This document shows positions 1-7,900 of a DNA stretch of 8,382 bases, piece after piece. Origin of the DNA: Mailhella sp. (GTDB taxonomy: Bacteria > Desulfobacterota > Desulfovibrionia > Desulfovibrionales > Desulfovibrionaceae). The stretch spans positions 1 to 8,382 of the forward strand of contig JAGAZG010000090.1 of NCBI GenBank assembly GCA_017940105.1, written 5' to 3'. Each line of letters starts with the position of its first letter. Positions within the stretch are counted from its first letter, which is position 1. The notes beneath the pieces were generated by a model. The model was not told the DNA's origin. It did no database searches and was given only the letters and a program-made list of their open reading frames with translations. Position numbers and translations under genes: made by a program.

Positions 1-209
1 AGATCTTCCAGACGGTCGAACGCTGTTATTTACCGGAAGCTTTTCTGGTACCGGTTCCAGCAATCTGGACAGCATCGGTTCCGCCCCCGGCTGCAAGCCT
101 GTCCTATCCGGAGAGGAGGCTGGCTCAGCCTGGGGATGGAGAATACAAGTCTGCCCGCCGCACAGCTGACACGTTTCTTCAGCACTATCAGGACTTGCGC
201 GGACGTTGA
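1..209 (+). CDS. Probable 3' end of an unrecognised protein gene (partial)
   Basis: The frame starting at base 3 is open from the window edge to a TGA at 207-209 and gives about 68 residues. It has a proline/alanine-rich stretch (VPPPAAS) and ends in a basic, helix-like tail (TADTFLQHYQDLRGR). I chose this frame because its composition is the most protein-like. Frame 1 is also open to about 216 but is implausibly arginine-rich, and an antisense frame covers 30-260. The gene lies on the same strand as the glycosyltransferase, 70 bases upstream, so the two could be co-transcribed. No family is recognisable from this fragment, no function is proposed, and the coding call itself is only moderately sure. 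Confidence 0.4.
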   Translation, partial: IFQTVERCYLPEAFLVPVPAIWTASVPPPAASLSYPERRLAQPGDGEYKSARRTADTFLQHYQDLRGR

Positions 210-279
210 TATTTTGTGATACTGCGGCGGCAAGTCTACCAACGCAATCAATCCACTCAATCATATTACAGGATCCATC

Positions 280-2526
280 ATGGACGAAAACAACAATACG
301 ACCCAGGAAAAAAAACTTGCCCATCTGACGGAGAATGAAGGAGTTGCGGCCGGCATGTCTGCAGACGCCCCCTCTTCAATCAGCATAAAACAGAACGCTG
401 ACGGCACGGATGACCAGGACAATCCCGATCTCAGCAAGGATGAAGCTCCAGAGTCTGCTCATCCCTCCAACCCTCCCATCCCGGCAGAAGCTCCCGCAGG
501 TCCATGCTCCAGGCTTTTCAACGGTCTTTCCTATGCAGGGTTGCCCCTGCTTATCCTGTTTTCCGTATGCGTGACCTTTTTTAACGTTTGGCATGTGCGT
601 GATCTCTGGTTCTCTGACGAAGTCCGGCTGGCTGACGCATTCATGAATTTTAAAGCGGGCGATTGGCTGGTGCTGTCCATGAACGGACTTCCCTATGCCG
701 ACAAGCCTCCGCTTTATTTCTGGTTCATGGAAGCGCTGGACTGGATCCCCGGCGTCAGCACCTCCATGGCCATGTTTCTGGCTTCGGCCATTTCGCATGC
801 CCTGTTCATTGCGTCTGTCTGGCTGCTCGCACGCTTCACAGGACATGACCGCCGCGTAGCATTCGCTTCTGGCCTCATCGCACTGAGCTGCCTCTTCATC
901 AGCGGACTTGCAGGCTATATCCGCATGGATTTGCTTTTTGCTGCCGTAATCTCGCTTGCCATGCTCTGCCTTTATCGCGGCGCCTGCAAAGCCTCTGCGC
1001 CTCTCTGGCTGGCAGCCGGATTTCTTCTCCTTGCCGCCGCAACCCTGATCAAAGGTCCCTTTGGCATAGCGCTGGCCATCAGCGTCAGCATTCTTTTTCT
1101 CTGCTGGCGCGGAACCCCCGGCAGGCTTGGCGGACGGGACGGAATACCCGGATTTCTGCTCATGCTGCTGATCATAGCCGCATGGCTAGGCACGCTGTAC
1201 ATGACAGGACATGCCGAATACGTTCACAACATGCTTGGCGTCCAGCTTGCAGGCCGAATGCTGGATGGAGGCCGCCATGCTGAACCCTGGTGGCATTACG
1301 GCATGACCGCTCCCCTGATCTGGCTGCCCTGGACGCTTCTTGCGCTTTTCATCAACTGGTTTGAGGCCGCACGAGGACTGCACCAGGTCTGGCGCGAACG
1401 TAAGGAAAAAGGCGGCGACGCCTGGCTCTGGCTGTGGTTATTCTGCGGCGCCGCCATTCTTTCGGCGGTTCGTGCCAAGCTTTCCATTTATCTTTTGCCC
1501 TTAGCAGCCCCTCTTGCCGTGCTCACCGCACGTTCTTTGCTCCGGCTGAGTCCGGCCCGCAGCAAGGGCTTTTTCTGCCTTTGCTCCGTTATCTTCGCAA
1601 TGTCCGGACTCACCCTTGTCCTTGCAGATGTCTATCCTCAGCTTAAAGAATTTGTCCCAGCAGAATGGCTCCCTGCCATTCCTCCGGTTTTGACGGCATG
1701 GATCAATGCCGCTGACGGAACTATCTTCATGGGCTCGGCACTCATAGTGCTGGCGGCTTTGCTCCTGCTCTTTACGCGCCTGAGCCGTCCTGACGGCTCT
1801 CTCTTGCTGACAAGCGCAGGACTTGCCGCCGCCATAATCCCCTACTATTATTTTATTGCTCCTTCTCTCAGCCCGCTGCTCAGCCCACGCAGTCAGGCCG
1901 CCTCAATGGCGGAAATGTCCAAGACAGGCTATGCAGTGGCGGCATACCGTGTATACCCGGGTGTGTACGCCTGGCACTTCAACGAGCTTGCCGGCACGGC
2001 AGACGGCAAACGGGCTTCCGTACCGGACCTAACCGATCCGGATGCTCGTACAGCATGGATTTCCGCCCATCCCAAGACAGTGCTCGCCATGCCTTTGTCA
2101 GAATGGAACACCTGGCAGGAACGCCCGGTCAATTCTTCGGTAATCATCAGCTCCTGGATGGCAGACAAGCAATATGTCGTCGCCGCCGTTAATGCCGCCC
2201 CGGAAAATCCTGCTCCTCAGGAACAGGATCAAAACATGTCTGAAGGCACCGACGCGACTGCTCCGGGTCAGGACGGCGGTTCATCGCAGGATCAAATGGA
2301 TTCCGAACCGATTTCTGACAGCGCCCAGCAAGTTCTGAAGGAACTCGCTCTTCCGGGCCAGGATAACAATTCCAGCTACAAATCCCTACAGACAGCAGAG
2401 CAAAGTGATAATCCATCTCCTGCTGACTCAGGCATTTCTGGAAAAACGCTTGAAAGGGCTGATCTGCCTACACAAAAATCCGTCTGGCATGACGAAAACT
2501 CGAATCAGAAAGGCGGCGCCCAATGA
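280..2526 (+). CDS. ArnT-like family 39/83 glycosyltransferase, integral membrane, with disordered terminal extensions
   Basis: This 748-residue polytopic protein resembles ArnT/PMT transferases, which use a polyprenyl-phosphate sugar donor at the periplasmic face of the inner membrane to glycosylate lipid A or another envelope acceptor. The first membrane span (about 84-106) is followed by the loop motif FSDE (111-114; Asp113 is the likely catalytic acid) and YADKPPLYFW (139-148). RMD (215-217), KGP (258-260) and KLSIYLLPLAAPLA (400-413) are also family-like. I count about 13 hydrophobic spans up to residue 526, then a soluble domain (about 530-640), which is the ArnT layout. An acidic Ser/Pro/Asp-rich stretch (about 1-75) and a Gln/Asp/Ser-rich tail (about 640-748) are extra. 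The start is supported by ACAGGA at 268-273, six bases before the ATG. The stop overlaps plsY by ATGA. The family assignment is firm; the sugar and acceptor cannot be told. Confidence 0.88.
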   Translation: MDENNNTTQEKKLAHLTENEGVAAGMSADAPSSISIKQNADGTDDQDNPDLSKDEAPESAHPSNPPIPAEAPAGPCSRLFNGLSYAGLPLLILFSVCVTFFNVWHVRDLWFSDEVRLADAFMNFKAGDWLVLSMNGLPYADKPPLYFWFMEALDWIPGVSTSMAMFLASAISHALFIASVWLLARFTGHDRRVAFASGLIALSCLFISGLAGYIRMDLLFAAVISLAMLCLYRGACKASAPLWLAAGFLLLAAATLIKGPFGIALAISVSILFLCWRGTPGRLGGRDGIPGFLLMLLIIAAWLGTLYMTGHAEYVHNMLGVQLAGRMLDGGRHAEPWWHYGMTAPLIWLPWTLLALFINWFEAARGLHQVWRERKEKGGDAWLWLWLFCGAAILSAVRAKLSIYLLPLAAPLAVLTARSLLRLSPARSKGFFCLCSVIFAMSGLTLVLADVYPQLKEFVPAEWLPAIPPVLTAWINAADGTIFMGSALIVLAALLLLFTRLSRPDGSLLLTSAGLAAAIIPYYYFIAPSLSPLLSPRSQAASMAEMSKTGYAVAAYRVYPGVYAWHFNELAGTADGKRASVPDLTDPDARTAWISAHPKTVLAMPLSEWNTWQERPVNSSVIISSWMADKQYVVAAVNAAPENPAPQEQDQNMSEGTDATAPGQDGGSSQDQMDSEPISDSAQQVLKELALPGQDNNSSYKSLQTAEQSDNPSPADSGISGKTLERADLPTQKSVWHDENSNQKGGAQ

Positions 2527-3134
2527 CCACATTTCTGTTTATCGCCTGTATGGCAGCGGCATTTATGCTTGGCGCAATCCCATTCGGGCTGGTTATTGCC
2601 AAGGAATTCAAGGGCATTGACCCCCGCACGGCCGGAAGCGGCAACATTGGCTCCACCAACATTGCGCGTCTGTGCGGTCTGCCCTATGGATTACTCACGC
2701 TTTTCTGCGACATTACAAAAGGTCTGCTGCCCTCTCTTGCCGCAGCGTATCTTCTGCCATCAACGCAAATGCAGAGCGCAGTCGCCCTGGCCGCCGTCGC
2801 AGGCCATGTGAAATCTCCTTTCCTCGGTTTTCGCGGAGGCAAGGGCGTGGCCACGGCTATCGGAGCTCTCATCCCCCTGGCATTTATGCCGCTTCTGTGT
2901 GCTGCTGCATGCTGCGTCGCCGTTATAGCCGTGACACGCTATGTTTCTTTGGGCTCCATGATTCTTGCGGCATCTCTGGTTGTCTTTTACGCGATCTTCG
3001 GCCGTTTCGATCTGCTCCCCCTCGGTTTTGTGCTGCTCGCCTTTATTCTTTGGACCCATCGCGCCAATATTGGGAGGTTGCTGCGCGGCGAAGAAAATAA
3101 ATTTCTTGACAAAAAAAGCAGGCCTAAACCATAG
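2523..3134 (+). CDS. plsY: Glycerol-3-phosphate acyltransferase PlsY
   Basis: PlsY transfers the acyl chain of acyl-phosphate (made by PlsX) to the sn-1 position of glycerol-3-phosphate, giving lysophosphatidic acid, the first membrane-bound step of bacterial phospholipid synthesis. The 203-residue length is normal for the family. All three conserved cytoplasmic motifs are visible: GSGNIGSTNIAR (38-49), the glycine-rich FRGGKGVAT (103-111) with Arg104, and HRANIGRLLRGEENK (179-193). DITKG (63-67) and His95 also match. About five hydrophobic spans separate them. The ATG overlaps the glycosyltransferase stop (ATGA at 2523-2526), which suggests translational coupling; AGAAAGG at 2507-2513 is a usable ribosome binding site. 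The partner plsX is not in the window. The last codons carry a TTGACA that may belong to an hpf promoter. Confidence 0.96.
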   Translation: MTTFLFIACMAAAFMLGAIPFGLVIAKEFKGIDPRTAGSGNIGSTNIARLCGLPYGLLTLFCDITKGLLPSLAAAYLLPSTQMQSAVALAAVAGHVKSPFLGFRGGKGVATAIGALIPLAFMPLLCAAACCVAVIAVTRYVSLGSMILAASLVVFYAIFGRFDLLPLGFVLLAFILWTHRANIGRLLRGEENKFLDKKSRPKP

Positions 3135-3135
3135 A
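3106..3135 (+). promoter_or_regulatory. Possible sigma-70 promoter for hpf inside the end of plsY
   Basis: A perfect TTGACA (3106-3111) is followed after 18 bases by CATAGA (3130-3135), which matches only three of six consensus -10 bases. An alternative is TAGACC (3132-3137), 17 bases, then TATTTA (3155-3160) preceded by a TG extension at 3152-3153. Either would start a transcript that contains the hairpins before hpf. The TTGACA lies in plsY codons (Leu-Asp-Lys), so it may be coincidental. This is an inference from sequence matching alone. Confidence 0.3.
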
Positions 3136-3178
3136 CCGTGCATGCAATGTGTGCTATTTAAAAAGGGTAGTTTTTCTT

Positions 3179-3233
3179 CATGCCTGCAAGGCATGAGCAA
3201 TGCGGGATAATCCCGCGCCCGATGCTGATCGGG
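3179..3233 (+). promoter_or_regulatory. Three tandem perfect hairpins in the hpf leader
   Basis: Three successive inverted repeats, each with a perfect 6-bp stem, fill the space just before the hpf ribosome binding site. The first is CATGCC (3179-3184), loop TGCAA, GGCATG (3190-3195). The second is GCGGGA (3202-3207), loop TAA, TCCCGC (3211-3216). The third is CCCGAT (3218-3223), loop GCTG, ATCGGG (3228-3233). The second and third are one base apart, and the third ends one base before AAGGAG (3235-3240). None is followed by a T-run, so they are not intrinsic terminators. A 5'UTR control element or mRNA stabiliser for hpf is my inference. Confidence 0.5.
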
Positions 3234-3234
3234 G

Positions 3235-3240
3235 AAGGAG
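3235..3240 (+). promoter_or_regulatory. Ribosome binding site deciding the hpf start
   Basis: AAGGAG, within the purine run GGGGAAGGAG (3231-3240), lies five bases before the ATG at 3246. It favours this start over the in-frame ATG at 3180, which has no good site and whose extra 22 codons would run through all three hairpins. Confidence 0.85.
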
Positions 3241-3245
3241 CAATT

Positions 3246-3572
3246 ATGCAGATCGAAGTCGTTTTTCGTAACCTCACCCCAGCCGATTCCCTTAAAAACT
3301 ACGCGGTCAAGCGCTTTCAGAAAGTTTCCCGCATGGTCGGCAACGACGACGAGGCTAAGCTGCTTATTACCCTCTCCATGGAAAACGGTCGTCCGCGTAC
3401 AGACGCTCTGCTCAGCGGATCCGGTCCGGATATTTCCGCTACAGAAAAAAACGACGACATGTATGCCGCTATCGACTTGTGCAATGACCGTCTGGGTCAG
3501 CAGCTCCGCAAAGCAGCAGACAAACGCAGCCAGATAGATCGCAGTTCAATAGGAGACGTACTCAACGGCTAG
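3246..3572 (+). CDS. hpf: Ribosome hibernation promoting factor, short form (HPF/YfiA family)
   Basis: The 108-residue protein matches the HPF/YfiA (ribosomal subunit interface, S30AE) domain, which binds the 30S subunit in the mRNA/tRNA channel and silences ribosomes in stationary phase or stress. It begins MQIEVVFRNLTPADSLKNYA, the usual first strand and helix. It then carries the family hallmark ATEKNDDMYAAIDLCNDRLGQQL, an acidic DMYAAID segment followed by the second helix, and a basic stretch (RKAADKR). It stops soon after this domain, so it lacks the C-terminal dimerisation domain of long HPF proteins of about 180 residues or more. The start is set by the strong site at 3235-3240. Three hairpins lie just upstream and an intrinsic terminator 34 bases downstream, so hpf ends a transcription unit and may also form one of its own. 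Confidence 0.9.
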   Translation: MQIEVVFRNLTPADSLKNYAVKRFQKVSRMVGNDDEAKLLITLSMENGRPRTDALLSGSGPDISATEKNDDMYAAIDLCNDRLGQQLRKAADKRSQIDRSSIGDVLNG

Positions 3573-3605
3573 TCTGTAAAACCGGCTTTTCATAAACGAA
3601 AAAAC

Positions 3606-3631
3606 AAGCCCCCAAAGGGGGCTTTTTTTTT
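3606..3631 (+). terminator. Strong intrinsic terminator after hpf
   Basis: The arms AAGCCCCC (3606-3613) and GGGGGCTT (3617-3624) pair perfectly around an AAA loop, followed by a run of nine T (3623-3631). It lies 34 bases after the hpf stop and 47 bases before the pfkA ATG, so it separates the plsY-hpf block from the pfkA block. The opposite strand also has a T-rich run after the stem (TTGTTTTTT), so it could work in both directions, though no convergent gene is evident. Confidence 0.93.
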
Positions 3632-3632
3632 C

Positions 3633-3661
3633 GTGACATTCATACGGCGAAAAAGTATTTT
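3633..3661 (+). promoter_or_regulatory. Possible pfkA promoter just after the terminator
   Basis: GTGACA (3633-3638, five of six consensus -35 bases), a 17-base spacer and TATTTT (3656-3661, four of six -10 bases) lie between the terminator and pfkA. A terminator this strong implies that pfkA needs its own promoter or depends on read-through. The drawback is that a start about seven bases after the -10 would fall on the ribosome binding site, leaving almost no leader, so the call is weak. Confidence 0.25.
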
Positions 3662-3667
3662 TCCTTC

Positions 3668-3672
3668 GGAGG
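3668..3672 (+). promoter_or_regulatory. Ribosome binding site deciding the pfkA start
   Basis: GGAGG lies five bases before the ATG at 3678. It rules against the in-frame GTG at 3633, which would add 15 residues and begins only two bases after the terminator T-run. The context GGAGGCAATTATG is nearly identical to that of hpf (GGAGCAATTATG). Confidence 0.88.
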
Positions 3673-3677
3673 CAATT

Positions 3678-4970
3678 ATGACACAGCATACCCTTGATAC
3701 GCATATAAAAACCGTCGGTCAGGCAAAAATAGAAAATCCTGCCATCGGTCCATACGTGGGCGATACGCCCATTCCTTTCTACCTTGATGTCGAACAGGGC
3801 GGCGAAGACGTGCGTGGGCTTGGCAGCGATCCCGTCTTTCTTGAGCAGGCCGGTCCACGGCAGCAAATCTATTTTGATCCCGGAAAGACAAAATCTGCCA
3901 TAGTCACCTGTGGAGGCCTGTGCCCCGGTCTTAACGACGTCATCCGCGCCATTGTGCTTGAATCTTTCTACGGCTACGGAGTCCGCTCCGTCATAGGCAT
4001 TCGCTACGGTCTTGAAGGCTTCATTCCGAAATACCACCATGATTTCATGGAGCTGACGCCCGGCAATGTTTCTGAAATACACACCTTCGGAGGAACTATC
4101 CTGGGGTCATCCCGTGGACCGCAGAATCAGGAAGAGATTGTAGACGCTCTTGAGCGGATGAATGTCAATATTCTGTACATCATCGGCGGTGACGGCACCA
4201 TGAAGGCGGCAAACGCCATACAGAACGAAATCATACGCCGCGGCAGAAACATCGTCGTCATCGGCATCCCCAAAACCATTGATAATGACATCAATTTCGT
4301 TCCAAAGTCCTTCGGTTTTGACACGGCCGTAGACATCGCAACGCAGTCCCTGCGCTGCGCTCATACCGAAGCCATCGGCTCTCATTACGGCGTCGGGCTT
4401 GTAAAGCTCATGGGCAGAGAATCCGGATTTATCGCTGCGCAGGCGACGCTTTCCCTCAATGTGGTCAATTTCGTTCTGGTGCCGGAATCTCCTTTTAAAC
4501 TGGAAGGAGAAGGTGGACTGCTGCCAGAGCTTGAAAAACGCCTCCTCAGCCGCGGACATGCCGTCATCGTCGCTGCCGAAGGCGCAGGGCAGGATCTGCT
4601 CACTGCAAGCGGCAAGACAGACGCCTCGGGTAACCGCATCCTGGGAGACATAGGGCCATTTCTGCAGACGGCCATAAAAAAATACTTTTCCGAAAAAAGT
4701 ATCAACGTCCCCATCAAATACATCGATCCCAGCTACATTGTGCGCTCCATGCCGGCAAATACCAACGACAGGGTCTACTGCGGACAACTTGGCAGGCATG
4801 CTGTGCATGCCGCCATGGCAGGCAAAACCAACATGGTTGTGGCCAGGCTGCTTGACCGTTTTGTCCACCTGCCTTTGCAACTTGTGACCAGACGAAGACG
4901 GCAGATTGATATCACTTCCAACTACTGGCGCTCGGTCATCGCCACGACGGGCCAGCGTCTGCACAAGTAA
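3678..4970 (+). CDS. pfkA: ATP-type 6-phosphofructokinase of the PPi-like group II (clade X type)
   Basis: This enzyme phosphorylates fructose-6-phosphate to fructose-1,6-bisphosphate, the committing step of glycolysis, in the cytoplasm. The 430-residue length is greater than the roughly 320 of E. coli PfkA. Visible motifs are TCGGLCPGLNDVIR (77-90, nucleotide/phosphate loop), IIGGDGT (168-174), PKTIDNDI (198-205) with catalytic Asp202, MGRESGF (245-251), VAAEGAG (298-304) and YIDPSYIVRS (348-357). Gly173 corresponds to E. coli Gly104, which marks ATP rather than pyrophosphate use (PPi enzymes have Asp there). Lys199 corresponds to Gly124 and is the PPi-like residue. This G/K pairing is known for atypical ATP-dependent group II enzymes, including trypanosomal PFK, so ATP is the likelier donor. 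A terminator precedes the gene and the helicase gene follows four bases after its stop. The enzyme class is sure; the donor is inferred. Confidence 0.94.
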   Translation: MTQHTLDTHIKTVGQAKIENPAIGPYVGDTPIPFYLDVEQGGEDVRGLGSDPVFLEQAGPRQQIYFDPGKTKSAIVTCGGLCPGLNDVIRAIVLESFYGYGVRSVIGIRYGLEGFIPKYHHDFMELTPGNVSEIHTFGGTILGSSRGPQNQEEIVDALERMNVNILYIIGGDGTMKAANAIQNEIIRRGRNIVVIGIPKTIDNDINFVPKSFGFDTAVDIATQSLRCAHTEAIGSHYGVGLVKLMGRESGFIAAQATLSLNVVNFVLVPESPFKLEGEGGLLPELEKRLLSRGHAVIVAAEGAGQDLLTASGKTDASGNRILGDIGPFLQTAIKKYFSEKSINVPIKYIDPSYIVRSMPANTNDRVYCGQLGRHAVHAAMAGKTNMVVARLLDRFVHLPLQLVTRRRRQIDITSNYWRSVIATTGQRLHK

Positions 4971-4974
4971 AGGA

Positions 4975-7900
4975 ATGGGGGAACTAAGGCAAATCAGGGC
5001 ATCTGCGGGCGCAGGCAAGACCTACACGCTGACCAGTCTCTTCATGGAAAAACTTCATGATGCCGTCTGGGACAGATCTTCCCGCGGATGCATCCTTGAA
5101 CGAAGCGCAGAAGAAAGCTACGGCTGGCAGGAAATACTCGCCATTACTTTTACCAATGCCGCGGCTGAAGAAATGCGTGGTCGTCTGCTGGTTCGGCTTA
5201 AAGAAATAGGACTGCGTAATTCCTCCATCCAGAATTCTCGCCCGGACAAGCATGCCTGGACAGCCGCCCAGGCCCGAGATGCCGTAGATATGATACTGCG
5301 CAGTTACAGTGCTCTGAACATGCGCACTATTGACAGCCTTCTGAATCTCATCGTCAGGCTGTCGGCACTGGATCTGCAGATACCGCCGGAGTTTGAGCCA
5401 AGCTTCAACAACGACGATGTTACCGGCCCTGTCTTTGACGATCTTGCAGAGCAGGCCCGCTGTGGGGAAAATGCGCTTACCGGCATGTTTCGCTTTGCCT
5501 GCCGTCTCATGCTTGACGACCCTGGAGAAACCGGCTTTCTTTGCGGCAAATCCATGCGCAGCCGCGTCATGCAGACGGCATCTGTCATGCTTGATTACGG
5601 CAGCACCGGCATTGCTACAGGGAACGAAGCTCAGCAGATTGTCGACAGCTTTCACGCTCAATTGACTTCCACAGCTAAAGCTCTGCTCTCGGCTATCCAA
5701 TCCTTATCCGTTAACGCTCACCTGCTCAGAGCACTGGAAAAATGTTCACTTTCCCGCTCTGTTTTCCAGCTGCCTGACAGCAAAATGCTGGACAAAAACA
5801 GCCTTGACGACTGCCTGAACAAATGCAGCAGAGGAATGGCAAGCCCTGATGCCGTCGCCCTCTATGAAAAACTGACCAAACTGTACCGCAGGACTCCGGT
5901 TTTTAAAGGCGCCTTGCACCTGCTGCCTTTTACAGATCTGGGACACGCCGTTCTGGAGGAACTGCCGGCATGCATGGGCAGAAGAGGCGTTATCCCCTTT
6001 TCTCAGGTGGCACGCATGGCACTCGCCGCGCTTCACGTGAATGAAGCAGATCCTGAACTGGGAGTGAGCAGGATCCTGTGCCGGCTTGGCACCCCTTTCT
6101 CCCATATTTTAATAGATGAATTTCAGGATACCAGCAGATCTCAGTGGGAAGTACTTCGTCCATTTGCAGGCGAAGCTCTCAGCGGCGGAGGCTCCCTGAC
6201 TATTGTCGGAGATGTCAAGCAGTCTATTTACGGCTGGCGCGGTGGAGATTCTTCGCTTTTCAACGAAATTGATCAAGACCCCGCTATTGCTGTTGCCCAT
6301 AGTGGAAAATCAGAAACACTTAAGGAAAACTGGCGCAGCCGAAAACACATTATCAGCTGGAACAACACCTTTTTCTCGCCACTCAGAGAAAAAACATTTG
6401 TCTGTCGGCTGTGGGAAGAACTGCACTGTCCGGATGAACATCTTTTAAGGGAACAGCAAAAATTACTGTCAGATGCATTTGCAGACACAGAGCAGAATCC
6501 ATCTCCATGCACAAAAGACGAAGGACATGTCACCGTCTCCCGCTGGAAGCCCTGCACAGATCGTCAGCAGGAGGACCAGTTGCTGCGCGAACTTGTCCTG
6601 TGCAGAGTAACAGAACTGCGGCAGCGCGGTTTTCAGCCCAGATCCATATGCATTCTCACACGATCCAACGCACAGTGCCAGATGGCAGCCAAATGGCTGC
6701 TGGAAAGCGGTCTTCCAGTGGTGACAGAAAGTAGTCTGCTCATTGCCGAGCAACCCGTGATTGCTGAACTCATCAGTCTGCTGCGCTTTCTGGATTCACC
6801 AGATGACAATCCTCAGTTCTGGTCTTTTGTTTCCGGACGGCATCTGATTCCTCCTGAATTCAGGCCTTCGCAGGAAGAACTTGCTGAATGGGCACTGACA
6901 TGCAAAAACAAGGCAAAGGATGATAAATTACTGCTTGCCGGGTTTAAAAAGCGTTTCCCGGCCTGCTGGCATGCCTGCATTGAACCCCTGATCAGTGAAA
7001 CGGGCCTGATTACCCCTTACGACCTTGTTTCAGAGCTGCTGAAGCGTTGGCATACAGGTGAACGCTGCCCCGATCAGCTTGGATTTCTTCTGCGCATGCT
7101 GGAAATATTGCACGACGCAGAAGAAAAAGGCATGACCGACCTGCCCTCTTTTCTTGCTTACTGGGATAAGGCTGGAAGCATTGAACGCGTTCCCATGCCA
7201 GAAAATATGAACGCTGTGCGCGTCATGACCATGCACAAGGCGAAGGGGCTTGCCTTCGATGTAGTCCTTTTGCCATGGATGAATTCAAGGCTCTGTCCTG
7301 GACATAAAGAGATTCTGCCCTGGCAGGACGAAGAATCCGGCAGAATCCTGCTTGCTCCTGCCTGCGAAGCTATGGGAAGAATGTGGCATGAAAAAATCCT
7401 GGCAAACGCCCGAGAATCCATCAATCTCATGTACGTTTCAATGACGCGTGCGCGGATTGAACTGCACTGCTTTCTCCCCTACCCTGATGAAAAAGAGGGC
7501 CGAGACGGAGCTTTCCTGCGCATGCTCGGGATCATGCTGGACACTCTCGCACGGAATCATCATCAACATACGGCAATAGCTCCTCTTTTAGGAGATATGA
7601 ACCATGCTCCTGCCGAGGGCGAAATGCTGTCATGGGGAATCCCGGAATGTCCTGATCCGTCCTCCGGCAAACTTCATGAAAATACGGTTGATGGAAAACA
7701 TCCTTGTCTTACACCGCTGAAATGCAAAGAAAAAACGACCGGCGAAAGCTGGCGCCCTATGCAGTGGCTCCCAAAGCTGAGCCTGTTCCGCAGCAATCTG
7801 CATGATATGCAATGGTCACCAAAAAAGCGTGGCACACTCATCCACCACTGCCTTGAATATCTGAACGTCGGCAACGGACAAAGCATGTCTGCAGCTGCTG

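Noticed and set aside
30..260. A 76-codon minus-strand frame opposite the first partial gene.
   Set aside because: It has no recognisable motif, and the plus-strand frame ending at 209 is more protein-like. I cannot fully exclude it.
3180..3245. An upstream in-frame ATG that would lengthen HPF by 22 residues.
   Set aside because: It has no good ribosome binding site, its codons are the three hairpins, and the added residues do not resemble HPF, which normally begins at the MQIEV strand.
3546..4082. A 178-codon minus-strand frame across the terminator and the start of pfkA.
   Set aside because: It runs through the intrinsic terminator and two well-supported starts and shows no recognisable domain, so it is probably chance.
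4795..4811. A 7-bp perfect inverted repeat GGCATGC-TGT-GCATGCC inside pfkA.
   Set aside because: It encodes the conserved GRHAVHAA segment and has no T-run or positional link to a gene end, so codon constraint explains it well enough.
4906..4974. An in-frame TTG start for the helicase inside pfkA.
   Set aside because: It would overlap pfkA by 65 bases and add 23 residues before motif I that do not fit the family. The ATG at 4975 puts the Walker A motif at the usual place.
4107..5018. A 303-codon open frame on the minus strand opposite pfkA.
   Set aside because: It mirrors a gene with every phosphofructokinase motif intact. Its own translation is compositionally odd and unlike any family I know. 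It is a shadow of the coding strand.
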